Positions 1 to 9,086 of a DNA stretch of 64,000 nt are shown piece after piece (positions within the stretch are counted from its first letter, which is position 1; each line of letters starts with the position of its first letter). Made by a program: the position numbers and the translations under genes. Origin of the DNA: Natrinema sp. CBA1119. Its GTDB lineage: Archaea; Halobacteriota; Halobacteria; Halobacteriales; Natrialbaceae. Location of the stretch: contig NZ_PDBS01000001.1 of assembly GCF_002572525.1 (NCBI RefSeq), positions 372,001-436,000 on the forward strand. Reading direction: 5' to 3'. The notes below the pieces were generated by a model. That model had not been told where the DNA came from, searched no databases, and was given only the letters and a program-made list of their open reading frames with translations.

Positions 1-1098
1 ATCCGGAACGCCGACGATCGGCTCCTGCTGGCCGGCTACACCGTCACTTCGGAGACGATCGCTGCGGACCTCGTCGACGTGGCTGAGCGTGGCGTCGACG
101 TCTCGGTGCTCCTCGAGGCGAGCCCCGTCGGTGGCACGCCGGCGGCGACCGAGGGCGTCCTCGAGACGCTCGCGGCCGGCGGGGTCGACGTTCGCGTGAT
201 CGGCGGTGAGGGCGGGCGCTACCGGTACCACCACCCCAAGTACGCCGTCGCCGACGACCGCGTGCTGGTCACCAGCGAAAACTGGAAGCCCTCGGGCGTC
301 GGGGGCGAGAGCAGTCGCGGCTGGGGCGTTCGCTTCGAGGACGAGACGCTCGCAGCCGATCTCGCGAGCGTTTTTCGAGCCGATTTCCGGGGCTGGGACA
401 CGGTATCGGGCGACGCCTACCGGGCGAACGCCTCGTTCGTCGATGATACGGAGCAGGGTTTTTCGTCCGACGCCGGGTCCGAGTTCCCGACGACTCACAA
501 GCCTGCGACGGTCCCCGTCGACTCCGCCGAACTCCTGCTCGCGCCGGACAACGCCGAGGGCCGACTGCGGGAGCTACTCGCCGGGGCGGACGATGAAATC
601 CTCGTCATCCAGCCCAGTATCGCCGCCGACGTCTCGTTACTTGAAGCGACCCTCGAGGCGGCCCGCCGTGGCGTCGACGTGAAAATTCTACTCGGATCGG
701 CGTGGTACAACGCGGACGAGAACGAACGGCTCGCGGCCGACCTCGAGCGAATCGCCGATCGAGCGGACCTGCCGCTCGAGGTCCGCCTCGTCGCGGACAC
801 CGACCGATTCGAGAAAATCCACGCCAAGGGGGTGGTGATCGACCGGGAGGTCGCGATCGTCGGCAGTGCCAACTGGAACGCGAACTCGCTCGAGAACAAC
901 CGCGAGGTGCTCGTCGCGCTCCACGGCGAGCGGGTCGCGAGCTACTACGCCGACGTGTTCGACTCCGACTGGTCGGGCGATACCTGGTCGTTCCCGATCG
1001 GACTCAGCGTGGCGGTCGTCGTCGCACTCGCTGCTGCAGCGATTATCGGACGGCGGTACATTCGGTTCGGTGATCAGACGCTGTCCGACCGCACCTGA
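1..1098 (+). CDS. Phospholipase D-like domain protein, membrane-anchored (5' partial)
   Basis: The frame is open from base 1, so the N-terminus lies outside the window; 365 residues are visible. Two PLD half-sites are present. One is HPK near visible residue 78, followed by TSENW. The second is HAKGVVID near residue 274, followed by GSANWN, the usual HxK(x)nGSxN arrangement of a catalytic PLD fold. The C-terminus has one hydrophobic segment (FPIGLSVAVVVALAAAAIIG) and a short basic tail, so the PLD domains probably face outside with a C-terminal anchor. The substrate cannot be told; such proteins may be phospholipases, nucleases or transferases. In the first half-site the Asn of GSxN is replaced by the SEN context, so the two halves may not be equal. 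Confidence 0.85.
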   Translation: MRNADDRLLLAGYTVTSETIAADLVDVAERGVDVSVLLEASPVGGTPAATEGVLETLAAGGVDVRVIGGEGGRYRYHHPKYAVADDRVLVTSENWKPSGVGGESSRGWGVRFEDETLAADLASVFRADFRGWDTVSGDAYRANASFVDDTEQGFSSDAGSEFPTTHKPATVPVDSAELLLAPDNAEGRLRELLAGADDEILVIQPSIAADVSLLEATLEAARRGVDVKILLGSAWYNADENERLAADLERIADRADLPLEVRLVADTDRFEKIHAKGVVIDREVAIVGSANWNANSLENNREVLVALHGERVASYYADVFDSDWSGDTWSFPIGLSVAVVVALAAAAIIGRRYIRFGDQTLSDRT

Positions 1099-1197
1099 CC
1101 GACGGTGACTGTCGCATCGAATCGGCCGTCTCGTGGGTTCCGTCGCTTGAATGAAACGGTGTACTCGGACGGGATTGAGAGAGGGAAAAAGGATTTC

Positions 1198-1632
1198 TTA
1201 ATCCGCGTGACTGCCGGCCTCGAGTTCGAGCAGTTCACAGCAGTCCGCTTCGGCGTCGAAACAGTCAGGACATTGCTCGGGTCGGTCGATGATCGTGTCC
1301 AGCCGTTCTGCGACGGTGTCGTCGATGACGCTCTCGAGGGCGCGGGCCTCGTCGCGAAACTCCTCGACCTCGAGGACGTTCGCGAGGAACCGCTCGATGA
1401 TACAGTAGGTCTGGAGGGCATTGTGGGCGCGCTCGAGCCCCTCGTCGGTCAGACTGGCTCCCTTGTACTTCTCGTGGTCGACGAGTTCGCGGTCCTGGAG
1501 TTTGCCGATCATCTCGTTGACGCTGGCCGGACTCACCTCGAGCAGATCCGCGAGCGTCCCGGTCGATGCGGGGCCATCCTCGATTCGCTGCGCCAGGTAG
1601 ATCGCTTTGAGATATTGATCTGCGGTGTTCAT
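1198..1632 (-). CDS. DtxR/MntR-family metal-dependent transcriptional regulator
   Basis: This 144-residue protein has the DtxR layout. A winged HTH fills residues 1-60 (TGTLADLLEVSPASVNEMIG is the recognition region). The dimerisation and metal-binding helices follow (YCIIERFL, EARALESVI), and the C-terminus is Cys-rich with CPDC at 121-124 and CC at 131-132. Family members sense Fe2+ or Mn2+ and repress uptake genes or control iron-handling genes. The next genes on the same strand are a ferritin-like protein and sufCBD, which fits iron control. The metal cannot be assigned. The position that is His in DtxR after LE is Ser here, and the extra Cys cluster could form a further metal site. Confidence 0.9.
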   Translation of the reverse strand: MNTADQYLKAIYLAQRIEDGPASTGTLADLLEVSPASVNEMIGKLQDRELVDHEKYKGASLTDEGLERAHNALQTYCIIERFLANVLEVEEFRDEARALESVIDDTVAERLDTIIDRPEQCPDCFDAEADCCELLELEAGSHAD

Positions 1633-1759
1633 GCTCTCCCTCCATTGGGGCCGCCGTGGATCGCGTTCGTGTTGCGCCGGTGTAACTGAATCCGGGAGCC
1701 GATACGGGCGTCAGACGGCGAGCCGCTGATAGCGGCCGTCGCGGTCGTCCGTCCCTCGA

Positions 1760-2254
1760 TCATGCTCTGTGCTCCATGATCTCGGTCACTTCCTCGACGC
1801 CCTCTTTTTCCTCCTCGCGGATGCTGTACAGCGTCTCGAGTAGCCGATCCCGATCGACGGCGAATCCAGCGTCCGATGCCTCGATCGCGTCGATCAGGTC
1901 GTCGTAAAACTTGTAGGCCGTTTCCTCGTTCGCCAGCTGATCGTAGAGAACGCCGTCCGTATCCTCCGGCGGCCCATACTGGGCGTCGACCAGCGCGTTG
2001 ATCTCCTCGTATCCGACCGTTTCAGCCTCGAGATCGTCGATCAGCGCCTCGAGTCGCTCGCGGTGGTCGGCCGACTCGGCGGCCGCCTCGGCGAGCAACT
2101 CCTCCACCTCCTCGTCGAACTCCGCCCGCTCCTGGGGGGGCAGGGACTCGATGTGGTGGGCGGCGCGTGACTCGACGAGTTCCTCCAGTACGACCCCGAT
2201 CTGTAGCAATCGGGTCAACTGGTGGTCGCTCGAGACACGCTGTCCCAGACTCAT
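1760..2254 (-). CDS. Ferritin-like four-helix protein
   Basis: This 164-residue protein is mostly helical and very acidic. Possible di-iron ligands are spread over four predicted helices: EELVESRAAHH near 24-34, SADHRERLEAL, NEETAYKFYDDLIDAIE and REEEKEGVEE. Together these give the E...ExxH pattern of ferritin-like or rubrerythrin-like proteins. There is no rubredoxin Cys4 domain. A role in iron binding or oxidation is inferred. It lies upstream of, and on the same strand as, the DtxR-family regulator and downstream of sufCBD. The gaps of 127 and 141 bp leave room for separate promoters. Confidence 0.7.
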   Translation of the reverse strand: MSLGQRVSSDHQLTRLLQIGVVLEELVESRAAHHIESLPPQERAEFDEEVEELLAEAAAESADHRERLEALIDDLEAETVGYEEINALVDAQYGPPEDTDGVLYDQLANEETAYKFYDDLIDAIEASDAGFAVDRDRLLETLYSIREEEKEGVEEVTEIMEHRA

Positions 2255-2395
2255 ATCGTGACAAGAGGGCCGCTGTTACTTAGTCGTCTCGGAGAACGGG
2301 CGTCAGAACAAGATCGAAACAGAAGAACGGAAAGAGAGCGGGCGGCGTCTCGGTATACACTGGGCGCGAAGCGCCCTGTTCGTTCGAGGGCCTCG

Positions 2396-3616
2396 CTAGT
2401 CTCGCTGCCGAAGACGTGCACCGATCAGACTCTCGAGGTCGTCACGGAGTTCGTCGACATCGATCTCCTCGAGGACGGGCACGAAGAAGCCCTCGACGAG
2501 CATGTTGCGGGCCGAACGTGGGTCGACACCACGGGAGGTCATGTAGAACAGATCCTCCGCGTCGATCTGGCCAACCGTCGCGGAGTGGCTGGCTTCGGTG
2601 TCGTGGTTGTTGATGATCAGCTGCGGGGAGGCGTCGGCCTCGCTCTCGTCGCTTAACATCAGCGTGTTCTCGCGCTGGTAAGAGCTCGTGTCCCAGGCGT
2701 CGGTGCCGACGTCCTGGACACCCTCGTAGACCGAGCGGGCGACGTCGTCGATGACGCCGCGGGTGACGAGGTCGGCGGTCGTGTGTTCGGCGCGGTGCCA
2801 GACCTTCGCGTCGAGGTCGAAGTGCTGATCGTTGTGGCCGTAGAACGCCCCGACGATCTGCGTTTCCGAGCTATCGCCGCTGAGGGTCGTCGACACTTCG
2901 GTCTTCGTCAGCTGGGTGCCGAGGTTTCCCTCGATCCAGTCGATCGTCGCGTAGGTGTCGGCGACGCCGCGCTTGACTGTGAAGTTGTAGGCCTCCTCCG
3001 AGAGGTTCTGGAGGCTGCCGTACTGGACGTAGCTGTTCTCGCCGGCGGCGACTTCGACGACGCCGCTGTAGTACTGCTCCTCGGCCGCTTCGCCGGTGGA
3101 CTGGCGCTCGAGGATCGTAACCGAGGACGATTCCTCAGTGACGACGAGCGTGTAGTTGAACAGCGACCGGGAGTTTTGCTCCGTTCGGATGGCGACATCT
3201 TCGGCGTCGACGCCTTCTGGAACGTAGACGACCGTCCCGGTGCTGAAGAGGGCGGTCGAGAGCGCCGTCAGGTAGTTCTCCTGGGGGTCTACGGTGGTAC
3301 CGAAGTGTTCCTTCAGGAGGTCCTCGTGCTCTTGAACCGCGTCGGCCCACGAGAGGACCTCGGCCTCGTCGGGACCGACCTGGTCCTTGTTTTCTGCTGC
3401 GTTCAGCGGGTCCACGAGGGACTCGAAGTCCAGTTCGTAGAGGTTCGTCCAGTCCTGACCCGGCGTCCGGATGACGTCGGGCATGTCGAGGTTCTCGAGG
3501 GCGTCGAGGGCCTCGAGACGGATCTCGAGGAGCCACTCGGGCTCGTCTAAGTCGCCGCTGATTTCGCGTACCTGTTCTTCGGTCAGATTGGCGTGTACCT
3601 GTGTTCCTGCGCTCAT
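2396..3616 (-). CDS. sufD: Fe-S cluster assembly protein SufD
   Basis: A 406-residue member of the SufB/SufD beta-helix family. The C-terminal half carries the family signature NNHDTEASHSATVGQ followed by DLFYMTSRG. SufD pairs with SufB and the ATPase SufC to build Fe-S clusters on the SufBC2D scaffold in the cytosol. The ATG lies one base past the sufB stop, and sufB ends in a purine-rich GGAGGGGAG stretch that can serve as its ribosome binding site. It is the last gene of the sufC-sufB-sufD operon. The N-terminus is the usual variable helical region. The SufD assignment against SufB rests on length, position and the lower conservation of the core. Confidence 0.93.
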   Translation of the reverse strand: MSAGTQVHANLTEEQVREISGDLDEPEWLLEIRLEALDALENLDMPDVIRTPGQDWTNLYELDFESLVDPLNAAENKDQVGPDEAEVLSWADAVQEHEDLLKEHFGTTVDPQENYLTALSTALFSTGTVVYVPEGVDAEDVAIRTEQNSRSLFNYTLVVTEESSSVTILERQSTGEAAEEQYYSGVVEVAAGENSYVQYGSLQNLSEEAYNFTVKRGVADTYATIDWIEGNLGTQLTKTEVSTTLSGDSSETQIVGAFYGHNDQHFDLDAKVWHRAEHTTADLVTRGVIDDVARSVYEGVQDVGTDAWDTSSYQRENTLMLSDESEADASPQLIINNHDTEASHSATVGQIDAEDLFYMTSRGVDPRSARNMLVEGFFVPVLEEIDVDELRDDLESLIGARLRQRD

Positions 3617-3617
3617 A

Positions 3618-5048
3618 TTATCCGAGGCTCCCCTCCATCTCGAGTTCGATGAGGCGGTTAAGTTCGACCGCGTACTCGATCGGCAGTTCCTCCGTGATCG
3701 GCTCGATGAAGCCGGCGACGATCATCTTCTTGGCGTCGTCGTCGTCCAGTCCGCGCGACTGGAGGTAGAAGATGTCCTCATCGCCGATCTTGCCGACGGT
3801 CGCCTCGTGAGCGACGTCGACCTTCGACTCCTCGATCTCCATGTACGGCATGGTGTCCGACGTGGACTCGTTGTCGAACATCAGGGCGTCACACTCGACG
3901 GCGGTGCTCGAGTTCTCGGCACCGTCGGCGATGTGGACGAGGCCGCGGTAGTTGGTGCGGCCGCCGTCCTTGGCGATCGACTTGGATTCGATGGTCGAAC
4001 TCGTCTCGGGCGCGTTGTGGTAGACCTTCGCGCCGGTGTCGATGTCCTGACCCTCGCCCGCCAGGGCGATGGTGATGTGGGTGTCTGTCGAGCCGCGACC
4101 CTTGAGGATCGTACACGGGTAGAGCATGGTCACTTTCGATCCCATGCTGCCCGAGACCCACTCCATCGTGCCGTTTTCCTCGACGATGGCGCGCTTGGTA
4201 TTCAGGTTGAACGTGTTCTTCGACCAGTTCTGCACGGTCGAGTACTGAACGTGTGCGTCCTCGCCGACGAAGACCTCGACGCCGCCCGAGTGGAGGTTGT
4301 GGGTCCCGTACTTGGGTGCGGAACAGCCCTCGATGTAGTGAACCTCAGAGCCTTCCTCGGCGATGATGAGCGTGTGCTCGAACTGCCCCATCCCTTCCGA
4401 GTTCATCCGGAAGTAGGCCTGCACTGGCATCTCGACGGTGACGTCCTCCGGGACGTAGACGAACGATCCGCCGGACCAGACGGCTCCGTGCAGCGCCGCG
4501 AACTTGTTGTCGCTTGGCGGCACGCAGGTCGTCATGAAGTGCTCTTTGAGGATTTCGGGGTGCTCCTGAACGGCCTTGTCCATGTTGCAGAAGATGACGC
4601 CCTTCTCCTCCCACTGCTCCTGCATGTTCTGGTAGACGACCTCGGACTCGTACTGGGCACCGACGCCGGAGAGTGCGTTCTTCTCGGCTTCCGGAATGCC
4701 CAGTTTGTCGAAGGTGTCCTTGATCTCGTCGGGCAGCTCCGTCCAGTCGTCGACGCCTTCGCGCTTGTCGACGTCCGGGCGGATGTAGGGGATGATCTCT
4801 TCGACGTCCAGTTCGGAGAGATCGGGCATGCCGGGCCAGTCGGACGGCATCGGCATATTCTGGTACTGCTCGAGCGCGCGAAGACGCCGCTCGAGCATCC
4901 AGTCGGGCTCGTCCTTGTCGTCGGAGATCATGCGGATGACCTCCTCGGTCAGGCCCTTCCCGGATCTAACGGCGGAGTTCTCTTCTTTCTTGAACTCGAA
5001 CCGGGCCTCAGTGTCTGTCTCTTTTAGGTGGTCTTGATCGGAACTCAT
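3618..5048 (-). CDS. sufB: Fe-S cluster assembly protein SufB
   Basis: A 476-residue protein with the typical length and layout of SufB. An N-terminal helical part contains DEPDWMLERRLRALEQ, then comes a long beta-helix core with VEGCSAPKYGTHNLHSG-like turns, and the C-terminus has HEATVGKIGDEDIFYLQSRG. SufB is the scaffold subunit on which nascent Fe-S clusters form with SufC and SufD. It is the middle gene of the operon: sufC ends 60 bp upstream and sufD starts 1 bp downstream. The ATG at 5048 is chosen because the acidic N-terminus directly precedes the conserved region. No SufA, SufS or SufE gene is next to it. Confidence 0.95.
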   Translation of the reverse strand: MSSDQDHLKETDTEARFEFKKEENSAVRSGKGLTEEVIRMISDDKDEPDWMLERRLRALEQYQNMPMPSDWPGMPDLSELDVEEIIPYIRPDVDKREGVDDWTELPDEIKDTFDKLGIPEAEKNALSGVGAQYESEVVYQNMQEQWEEKGVIFCNMDKAVQEHPEILKEHFMTTCVPPSDNKFAALHGAVWSGGSFVYVPEDVTVEMPVQAYFRMNSEGMGQFEHTLIIAEEGSEVHYIEGCSAPKYGTHNLHSGGVEVFVGEDAHVQYSTVQNWSKNTFNLNTKRAIVEENGTMEWVSGSMGSKVTMLYPCTILKGRGSTDTHITIALAGEGQDIDTGAKVYHNAPETSSTIESKSIAKDGGRTNYRGLVHIADGAENSSTAVECDALMFDNESTSDTMPYMEIEESKVDVAHEATVGKIGDEDIFYLQSRGLDDDDAKKMIVAGFIEPITEELPIEYAVELNRLIELEMEGSLG

Positions 5049-5108
5049 TGGTTGATGTAGTTGTGTTTACGGCTGTAGCGTTATTACGGTTGTTCTAGTC
5101 AGATTCGG

Positions 5109-6017
5109 TTACGCGGTGCCGTAGACTTCCTCGCGGACCCAGTCGTACCCCTTGTCCTCGAGCTTCTCGGCGAGCTCCGGCCCGCCGCTCTTGGCGATTC
5201 GACCGTCGATCATCACGTGGACGTGATCGGGCTCGACGTAGTCGAGGATGCGCTGGTAGTGAGTGATCTGGAGGATCCCGGTGCCCTGTTCGTCGCGCAG
5301 CGCGTTGATCCCGTTCGAGACGTCCTGCAGTCGATCGATGTCGAGCCCGGAGTCGATCTCGTCGAGGACGGCGACCGAGGGCTCGAGGATGGCGGCCTGA
5401 AGCACCTCGTTTTGCTTCTTCTCCCCGCCGGAGAAGCCGGCGTTGAGGTAGCGCTGGGCGAACTTCTCGTCCATCTCCAGCTGTTCCATCTTCTCCTGGA
5501 GAATCTGCTGGAACTCGGCGACACCGACCTCGCCTTCGTCGACGTTCCCTTCCATCGGCGAAGTCTCGAAGCCTTCATCGTCTTCCTCTTCGACTGCTTC
5601 CTCCTCGTCCTCGAAGAGCTCCTCGCGCTCCTCGATCTTGGCGTTCAGTGCCGTTCGGAGGAAGTTCGTCATCGTGACGCCCTCGATCTCGGCCGGATAC
5701 TGGAAGCCCAGGAAGATGCCGAGCGCGGCGCGCTCGTTGGGCTCGAGGTCGAGCAGGTTCCAGGTTCGCTGGTCCTCGTCGATATCGATATCCTCGCCGA
5801 ACTCCTCGTCCTCCAGGTGGAGCAGGACTTCGCCGTCGGTGACCTCGTAGGCCGGGTGGCCGGCGATGACCTTCGCCGTCGTCGACTTCCCGGAGCCGTT
5901 CGGCCCCATCAGGGCGTGAATTTCGCCCGACTGTACTTCGAGGGAAACGCCCTCGAGGATCGTCTCGTCGCCCTCCGCCACTTCCGCGTGTAGGTTGTTT
6001 AGTTCGAGGCGTGCCAT
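5109..6017 (-). CDS. sufC: Fe-S cluster assembly ATPase SufC
   Basis: An ABC ATPase of 302 residues. Walker A is GPNGSGKST (38-46), the Q-loop is near Q106 (GFQYPAEIEG), the SufC-type signature is FSGGEKKQNE (195-204) and Walker B is VAVLDEIDSGLD (215-226). SufC powers the SufBCD scaffold. The protein is about 50 residues longer than a typical bacterial SufC. Most of the excess is a very acidic segment at about 129-164, between the helical domain and the signature. This is probably a halophilic insertion of unknown role. It is the first gene of the operon, with a TATA-like AT block about 80 bp before the start. Confidence 0.96.
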   Translation of the reverse strand: MARLELNNLHAEVAEGDETILEGVSLEVQSGEIHALMGPNGSGKSTTAKVIAGHPAYEVTDGEVLLHLEDEEFGEDIDIDEDQRTWNLLDLEPNERAALGIFLGFQYPAEIEGVTMTNFLRTALNAKIEEREELFEDEEEAVEEEDDEGFETSPMEGNVDEGEVGVAEFQQILQEKMEQLEMDEKFAQRYLNAGFSGGEKKQNEVLQAAILEPSVAVLDEIDSGLDIDRLQDVSNGINALRDEQGTGILQITHYQRILDYVEPDHVHVMIDGRIAKSGGPELAEKLEDKGYDWVREEVYGTA

Positions 6018-6094
6018 AGTATTCTGTCGTCTTGACCAAGGGGCGTTCGCCCCATAACGTTTTCGTGTTCGATTGGATGCGGTCCGATTTCAAG

Positions 6095-6106
6095 AAAATT
6101 ATTTTT
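6095..6106 (-). promoter_or_regulatory. TATA-like box of the sufCBD operon
   Basis: An A/T-only block, read on the minus strand as AAAAATAATTTT, stands out in GC-rich sequence. Its centre is about 83 nt before the sufC ATG. An archaeal start site would lie about 27 nt downstream, giving a 5' leader of roughly 55 nt. Confidence 0.55.
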
Positions 6107-6201
6107 CGTTTCGGAAACCCACAGGCTCGAGCACAGTGGGGTTCATTCGGGCAATCGCGGAAACGACGGCGGCGCTCGCTTCGAGGTCGTCACCGACCGA
6201 C

Positions 6202-8940
6202 TCACATGAAGCTGTCGAGGCCCTTTTGCTCCTGCCCGTTTTTCACTTCGTCCCACGAGATGTCGAGTGCCTCGAGGATGCGTTCGATCGGCCCCTGCAG
6301 CGTCTTCTCGAGCATCTTGTCGTAGTCGACCTCGAACTCCTCGGGGATCTGGTCTTCGTACTCGAAACAGATGACGTCGGGATCGCGCTTGAACGCGCCG
6401 TAGAGCGGGTCGGTGCGGGCGTCGAACCCTTCCTCCGCCTCGAGTCGTTCGAAAAACGAGGGATCGACGCGGTCGAGGTAGAGCCGCTTGGGTTTGCTCC
6501 CGCGCTGGAAGTTAGTCCCTAGCAACAGGTTGGCGTACTTCGCGCCGCGGACCTGCGCCGTGTCGGTATCGTAGTTGTCCAGTCGCTTGCCGATACCGCC
6601 CGGAATCGCGATATCCTCGAGCGAGATGTCACCGTCCAGAACGTCCTCGATGATGCCGTTGACGTACTCCTTCGCGCCTTCGATATCGCCCTCGCGGACG
6701 ATCATCTCGATGACGCGGTGCTGGACCTCCTTGGTGATCGGGGCGATATCCGAACGCTGGTACTCGAAGCCGACGATATCGACGTTGTTGACGTCCTTAC
6801 CTTCCTTCCAGGTGATGTGACCCGCGTAGCGTTTCTTCTTGCCGGCCTGGAAGAATCGGCGGTAGAGCTTCTCGAACTCGATCTGGAAGCGGTGTTCCTC
6901 CGCATTCAGGTCATCGCGCGCGAAGTCATCGTAGCGGCCGTTGATGTACTCCTCAATCTCGAAGGACTGTTCGATTGCATCCTCTTTCGACACGTCGGGG
7001 CCGAGCTCGAGCATGACGCTGTCGGTGTCCCCGTACGCAACGGTGTAGTCCAGCTCGCCTGCAGCGGTGTCCGTAAACTCGATCACTTCACGACCGGTCG
7101 CGGTGATCGCGGATGCCGCGTCCTTATCGTAGAGCCGAAATTGTTCCCACCCCGACACCCCGTAGAGCGAGTTCATGATGACCTTCACCGCGCCCTGCTG
7201 TCGGTCGTACTGCTCGTACTCCCGAGTACCGGGTTCGTACTCGTTACGCTGGGATTTCTTCTCTTCGCGTTCGGCGAGCAGTTCGTTGATCATCTCCCGC
7301 ATGACGCCGTCGGGCTCCTTGCGGAAGTGGGTCGGTTCGGGCCTGGTCGGCGCGACGTAGGTCTCCCCGTCGTACTCCGACGGATCGACTCGCGTCTCTG
7401 GCGAGGCGTTGATCGTCGTCATGCACATCGGGTACAGCGACTTCAGGTCGAGCACGGTGACGTTTTCCTTGACGCCCGTGATCGGCTCGAACACCGCGCC
7501 GCCCTCGTACTCCTCGCCGGCCTCCTGTTGGCCTTTCGAGGGCAGCGCGAACCGCCCGTAGGCCTCGTGGAGGACGTACATGTCGACCGCGTCGCCCGGC
7601 GTCGGCGCGTCCTCGAGTTTACAGCCGACGAAGGAACGCACCTCGTCCCAGAAGGTGACGATTTCCTGCTGGCGGTCGAGTTCGACGCACAGTTCCACGT
7701 CCCGGAGGTTGTATTCGAGCAATCTCGTCGGATCGCCCTCCCAGAGGTCGCCGATGTCGCCGGCGTACCGTTCCTTGCCGACGCCCAGTTCGGCCTCGCC
7801 GACCGCATCCAGCCGATAAGAGTCGAGTTCGGAGAAGACTGTCCGCTGGTAGGCATAGAGCAGGTCGAAGACGATCCGGCCCTTGATGTCCGGGCCGCCC
7901 CAGTTGCTGCGCCAGACCTCGTCGACCCGAGAGAGCTGGTCGATAGAGAGGTCGTACTCGTGGTGGGGACCCGACAGTTCCTCGAGGCGGTCGAGGAAGT
8001 AGGGCGCGTCGAAGTCCTCGAAGTTCCAGCCTGTGAGGATGTCGGGATCAGTGGTGTCGATGTACTCGATAAAGGCCTCGAGCATCGCCTCCTCCTCCTC
8101 GAAGCACCGGACCTCGTGGTCGATCGCGCCCTCGATGGGGTCGTAGCCGTCGATTTCGGTGGGGATCTCGCCGTCGCCGATTGGGGCCTCGTAGAGCCAC
8201 ATGATGTACTCGTCATCGTAGGAGTCGTGGCTCGTCAGACAGACGATCGGCTCCTCGCCGTCCTCGGGGAATCCCTGTCGGTCGTCGACCTCGATGTCGA
8301 ACGTGTTCACGCGGGGGTCGGCGTCGACATCGGCCGCCTCGACTTCGGTGTGGGGGACGACCAGTGAATCGTCGTCCGCGCGTCGCTCCGGTACCCGAAT
8401 GCCGCTCCGGATATCCTTGTCGATCAGGAACCGGTTCGGGAATAGGATGTCGGCCTCGAAGTGATCGAAGTCGTCGCGGATCTGCCCGACGTCTCGGGGC
8501 GTTTGGCCGAGGATCTTGGTGAGTTTCTCGCCCCGAATGCTCTCGTAGGGCTCGCCGTCCGCGTCGTACTCTTCGCTGCCGGTGAGCCGGTCGTACTGCT
8601 CCTCGGGCGGTCGATCGAGCGTCTCCGTCGGCGCGTAGAAGTACGGCTGGAAGCCGACGACCTGCACGTGCTCGAGTTCGTTCTCGGAGGTCCGCCCGAA
8701 CACGTGCATGATCGGTCGCTCCTCGTCGCCGTAGCCGGCGATCGTGTAGTCGACCTGCATCACGGCGAGCTCGAGTTCACCCTCGGGTTCGGGGAGGGTC
8801 TCCTCGACGACGTCGATCACCTCTGCGGCGTTCGATCCGCCGTTACCGGCGATGGCAACCGCCTCTTCTGCCGGCCGGTCGTCGGTCTCCTCGGAGTCGC
8901 CGCCGAACTCCGTGAGTCCGGTCTGGCCCGCCTCAGTCAT
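6202..8940 (-). CDS. polB: Family B DNA-directed DNA polymerase
   Basis: A replicative or repair B-family polymerase of 912 residues. The exonuclease motifs are NTFDIEVDD (Exo I), LTGWNFEDFDAPYF (Exo II) and YNLRDVELC (Exo III). The polymerase motifs are DLKSLYPMCM (motif A), KVIMNSLYGVSGW (motif B) and YGDTDSVM (motif C, near nt 7019-7038). All catalytic acidic residues are present and I see no intein. The frame stays open to 9132, but the start is placed at the ATG at 8940. A TATA-like TTTTTATT sits about 27 nt before it, and the residues upstream of it look non-coding. An acidic N-terminal extension precedes the conserved part, as is common in haloarchaea. Confidence 0.96.
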   Translation of the reverse strand: MTEAGQTGLTEFGGDSEETDDRPAEEAVAIAGNGGSNAAEVIDVVEETLPEPEGELELAVMQVDYTIAGYGDEERPIMHVFGRTSENELEHVQVVGFQPYFYAPTETLDRPPEEQYDRLTGSEEYDADGEPYESIRGEKLTKILGQTPRDVGQIRDDFDHFEADILFPNRFLIDKDIRSGIRVPERRADDDSLVVPHTEVEAADVDADPRVNTFDIEVDDRQGFPEDGEEPIVCLTSHDSYDDEYIMWLYEAPIGDGEIPTEIDGYDPIEGAIDHEVRCFEEEEAMLEAFIEYIDTTDPDILTGWNFEDFDAPYFLDRLEELSGPHHEYDLSIDQLSRVDEVWRSNWGGPDIKGRIVFDLLYAYQRTVFSELDSYRLDAVGEAELGVGKERYAGDIGDLWEGDPTRLLEYNLRDVELCVELDRQQEIVTFWDEVRSFVGCKLEDAPTPGDAVDMYVLHEAYGRFALPSKGQQEAGEEYEGGAVFEPITGVKENVTVLDLKSLYPMCMTTINASPETRVDPSEYDGETYVAPTRPEPTHFRKEPDGVMREMINELLAEREEKKSQRNEYEPGTREYEQYDRQQGAVKVIMNSLYGVSGWEQFRLYDKDAASAITATGREVIEFTDTAAGELDYTVAYGDTDSVMLELGPDVSKEDAIEQSFEIEEYINGRYDDFARDDLNAEEHRFQIEFEKLYRRFFQAGKKKRYAGHITWKEGKDVNNVDIVGFEYQRSDIAPITKEVQHRVIEMIVREGDIEGAKEYVNGIIEDVLDGDISLEDIAIPGGIGKRLDNYDTDTAQVRGAKYANLLLGTNFQRGSKPKRLYLDRVDPSFFERLEAEEGFDARTDPLYGAFKRDPDVICFEYEDQIPEEFEVDYDKMLEKTLQGPIERILEALDISWDEVKNGQEQKGLDSFM

Positions 8941-8962
8941 GATAGCGAGATTTGCAGTCGGC

Positions 8963-8972
8963 GAATAAAAAC
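8963..8972 (-). promoter_or_regulatory. TATA-like box of polB (leaderless transcript)
   Basis: On the minus strand the sequence reads GTTTTTATTC, centred about 27 nt before the ATG at 8940. Transcription would begin at or next to the start codon. This spacing decides the start against the longer open frame. Confidence 0.55.
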
Positions 8973-9086
8973 CCCTGCAATCCCCGCCCGCGAGCGGTAT
9001 CACACGGGGTGCGCTTGACTGCTGCGACGGGAGCACTCGAGTGCTGTGACCGACACAAGGGAGTGGACGGTGCGACCACGATCCAC

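Noticed and set aside
3471-5027. 518-codon plus-strand open frame opposite sufB/sufD
   Set aside because: It is antisense to two clearly conserved genes; GC-rich codon bias keeps the opposite strand open. The product has no motif.
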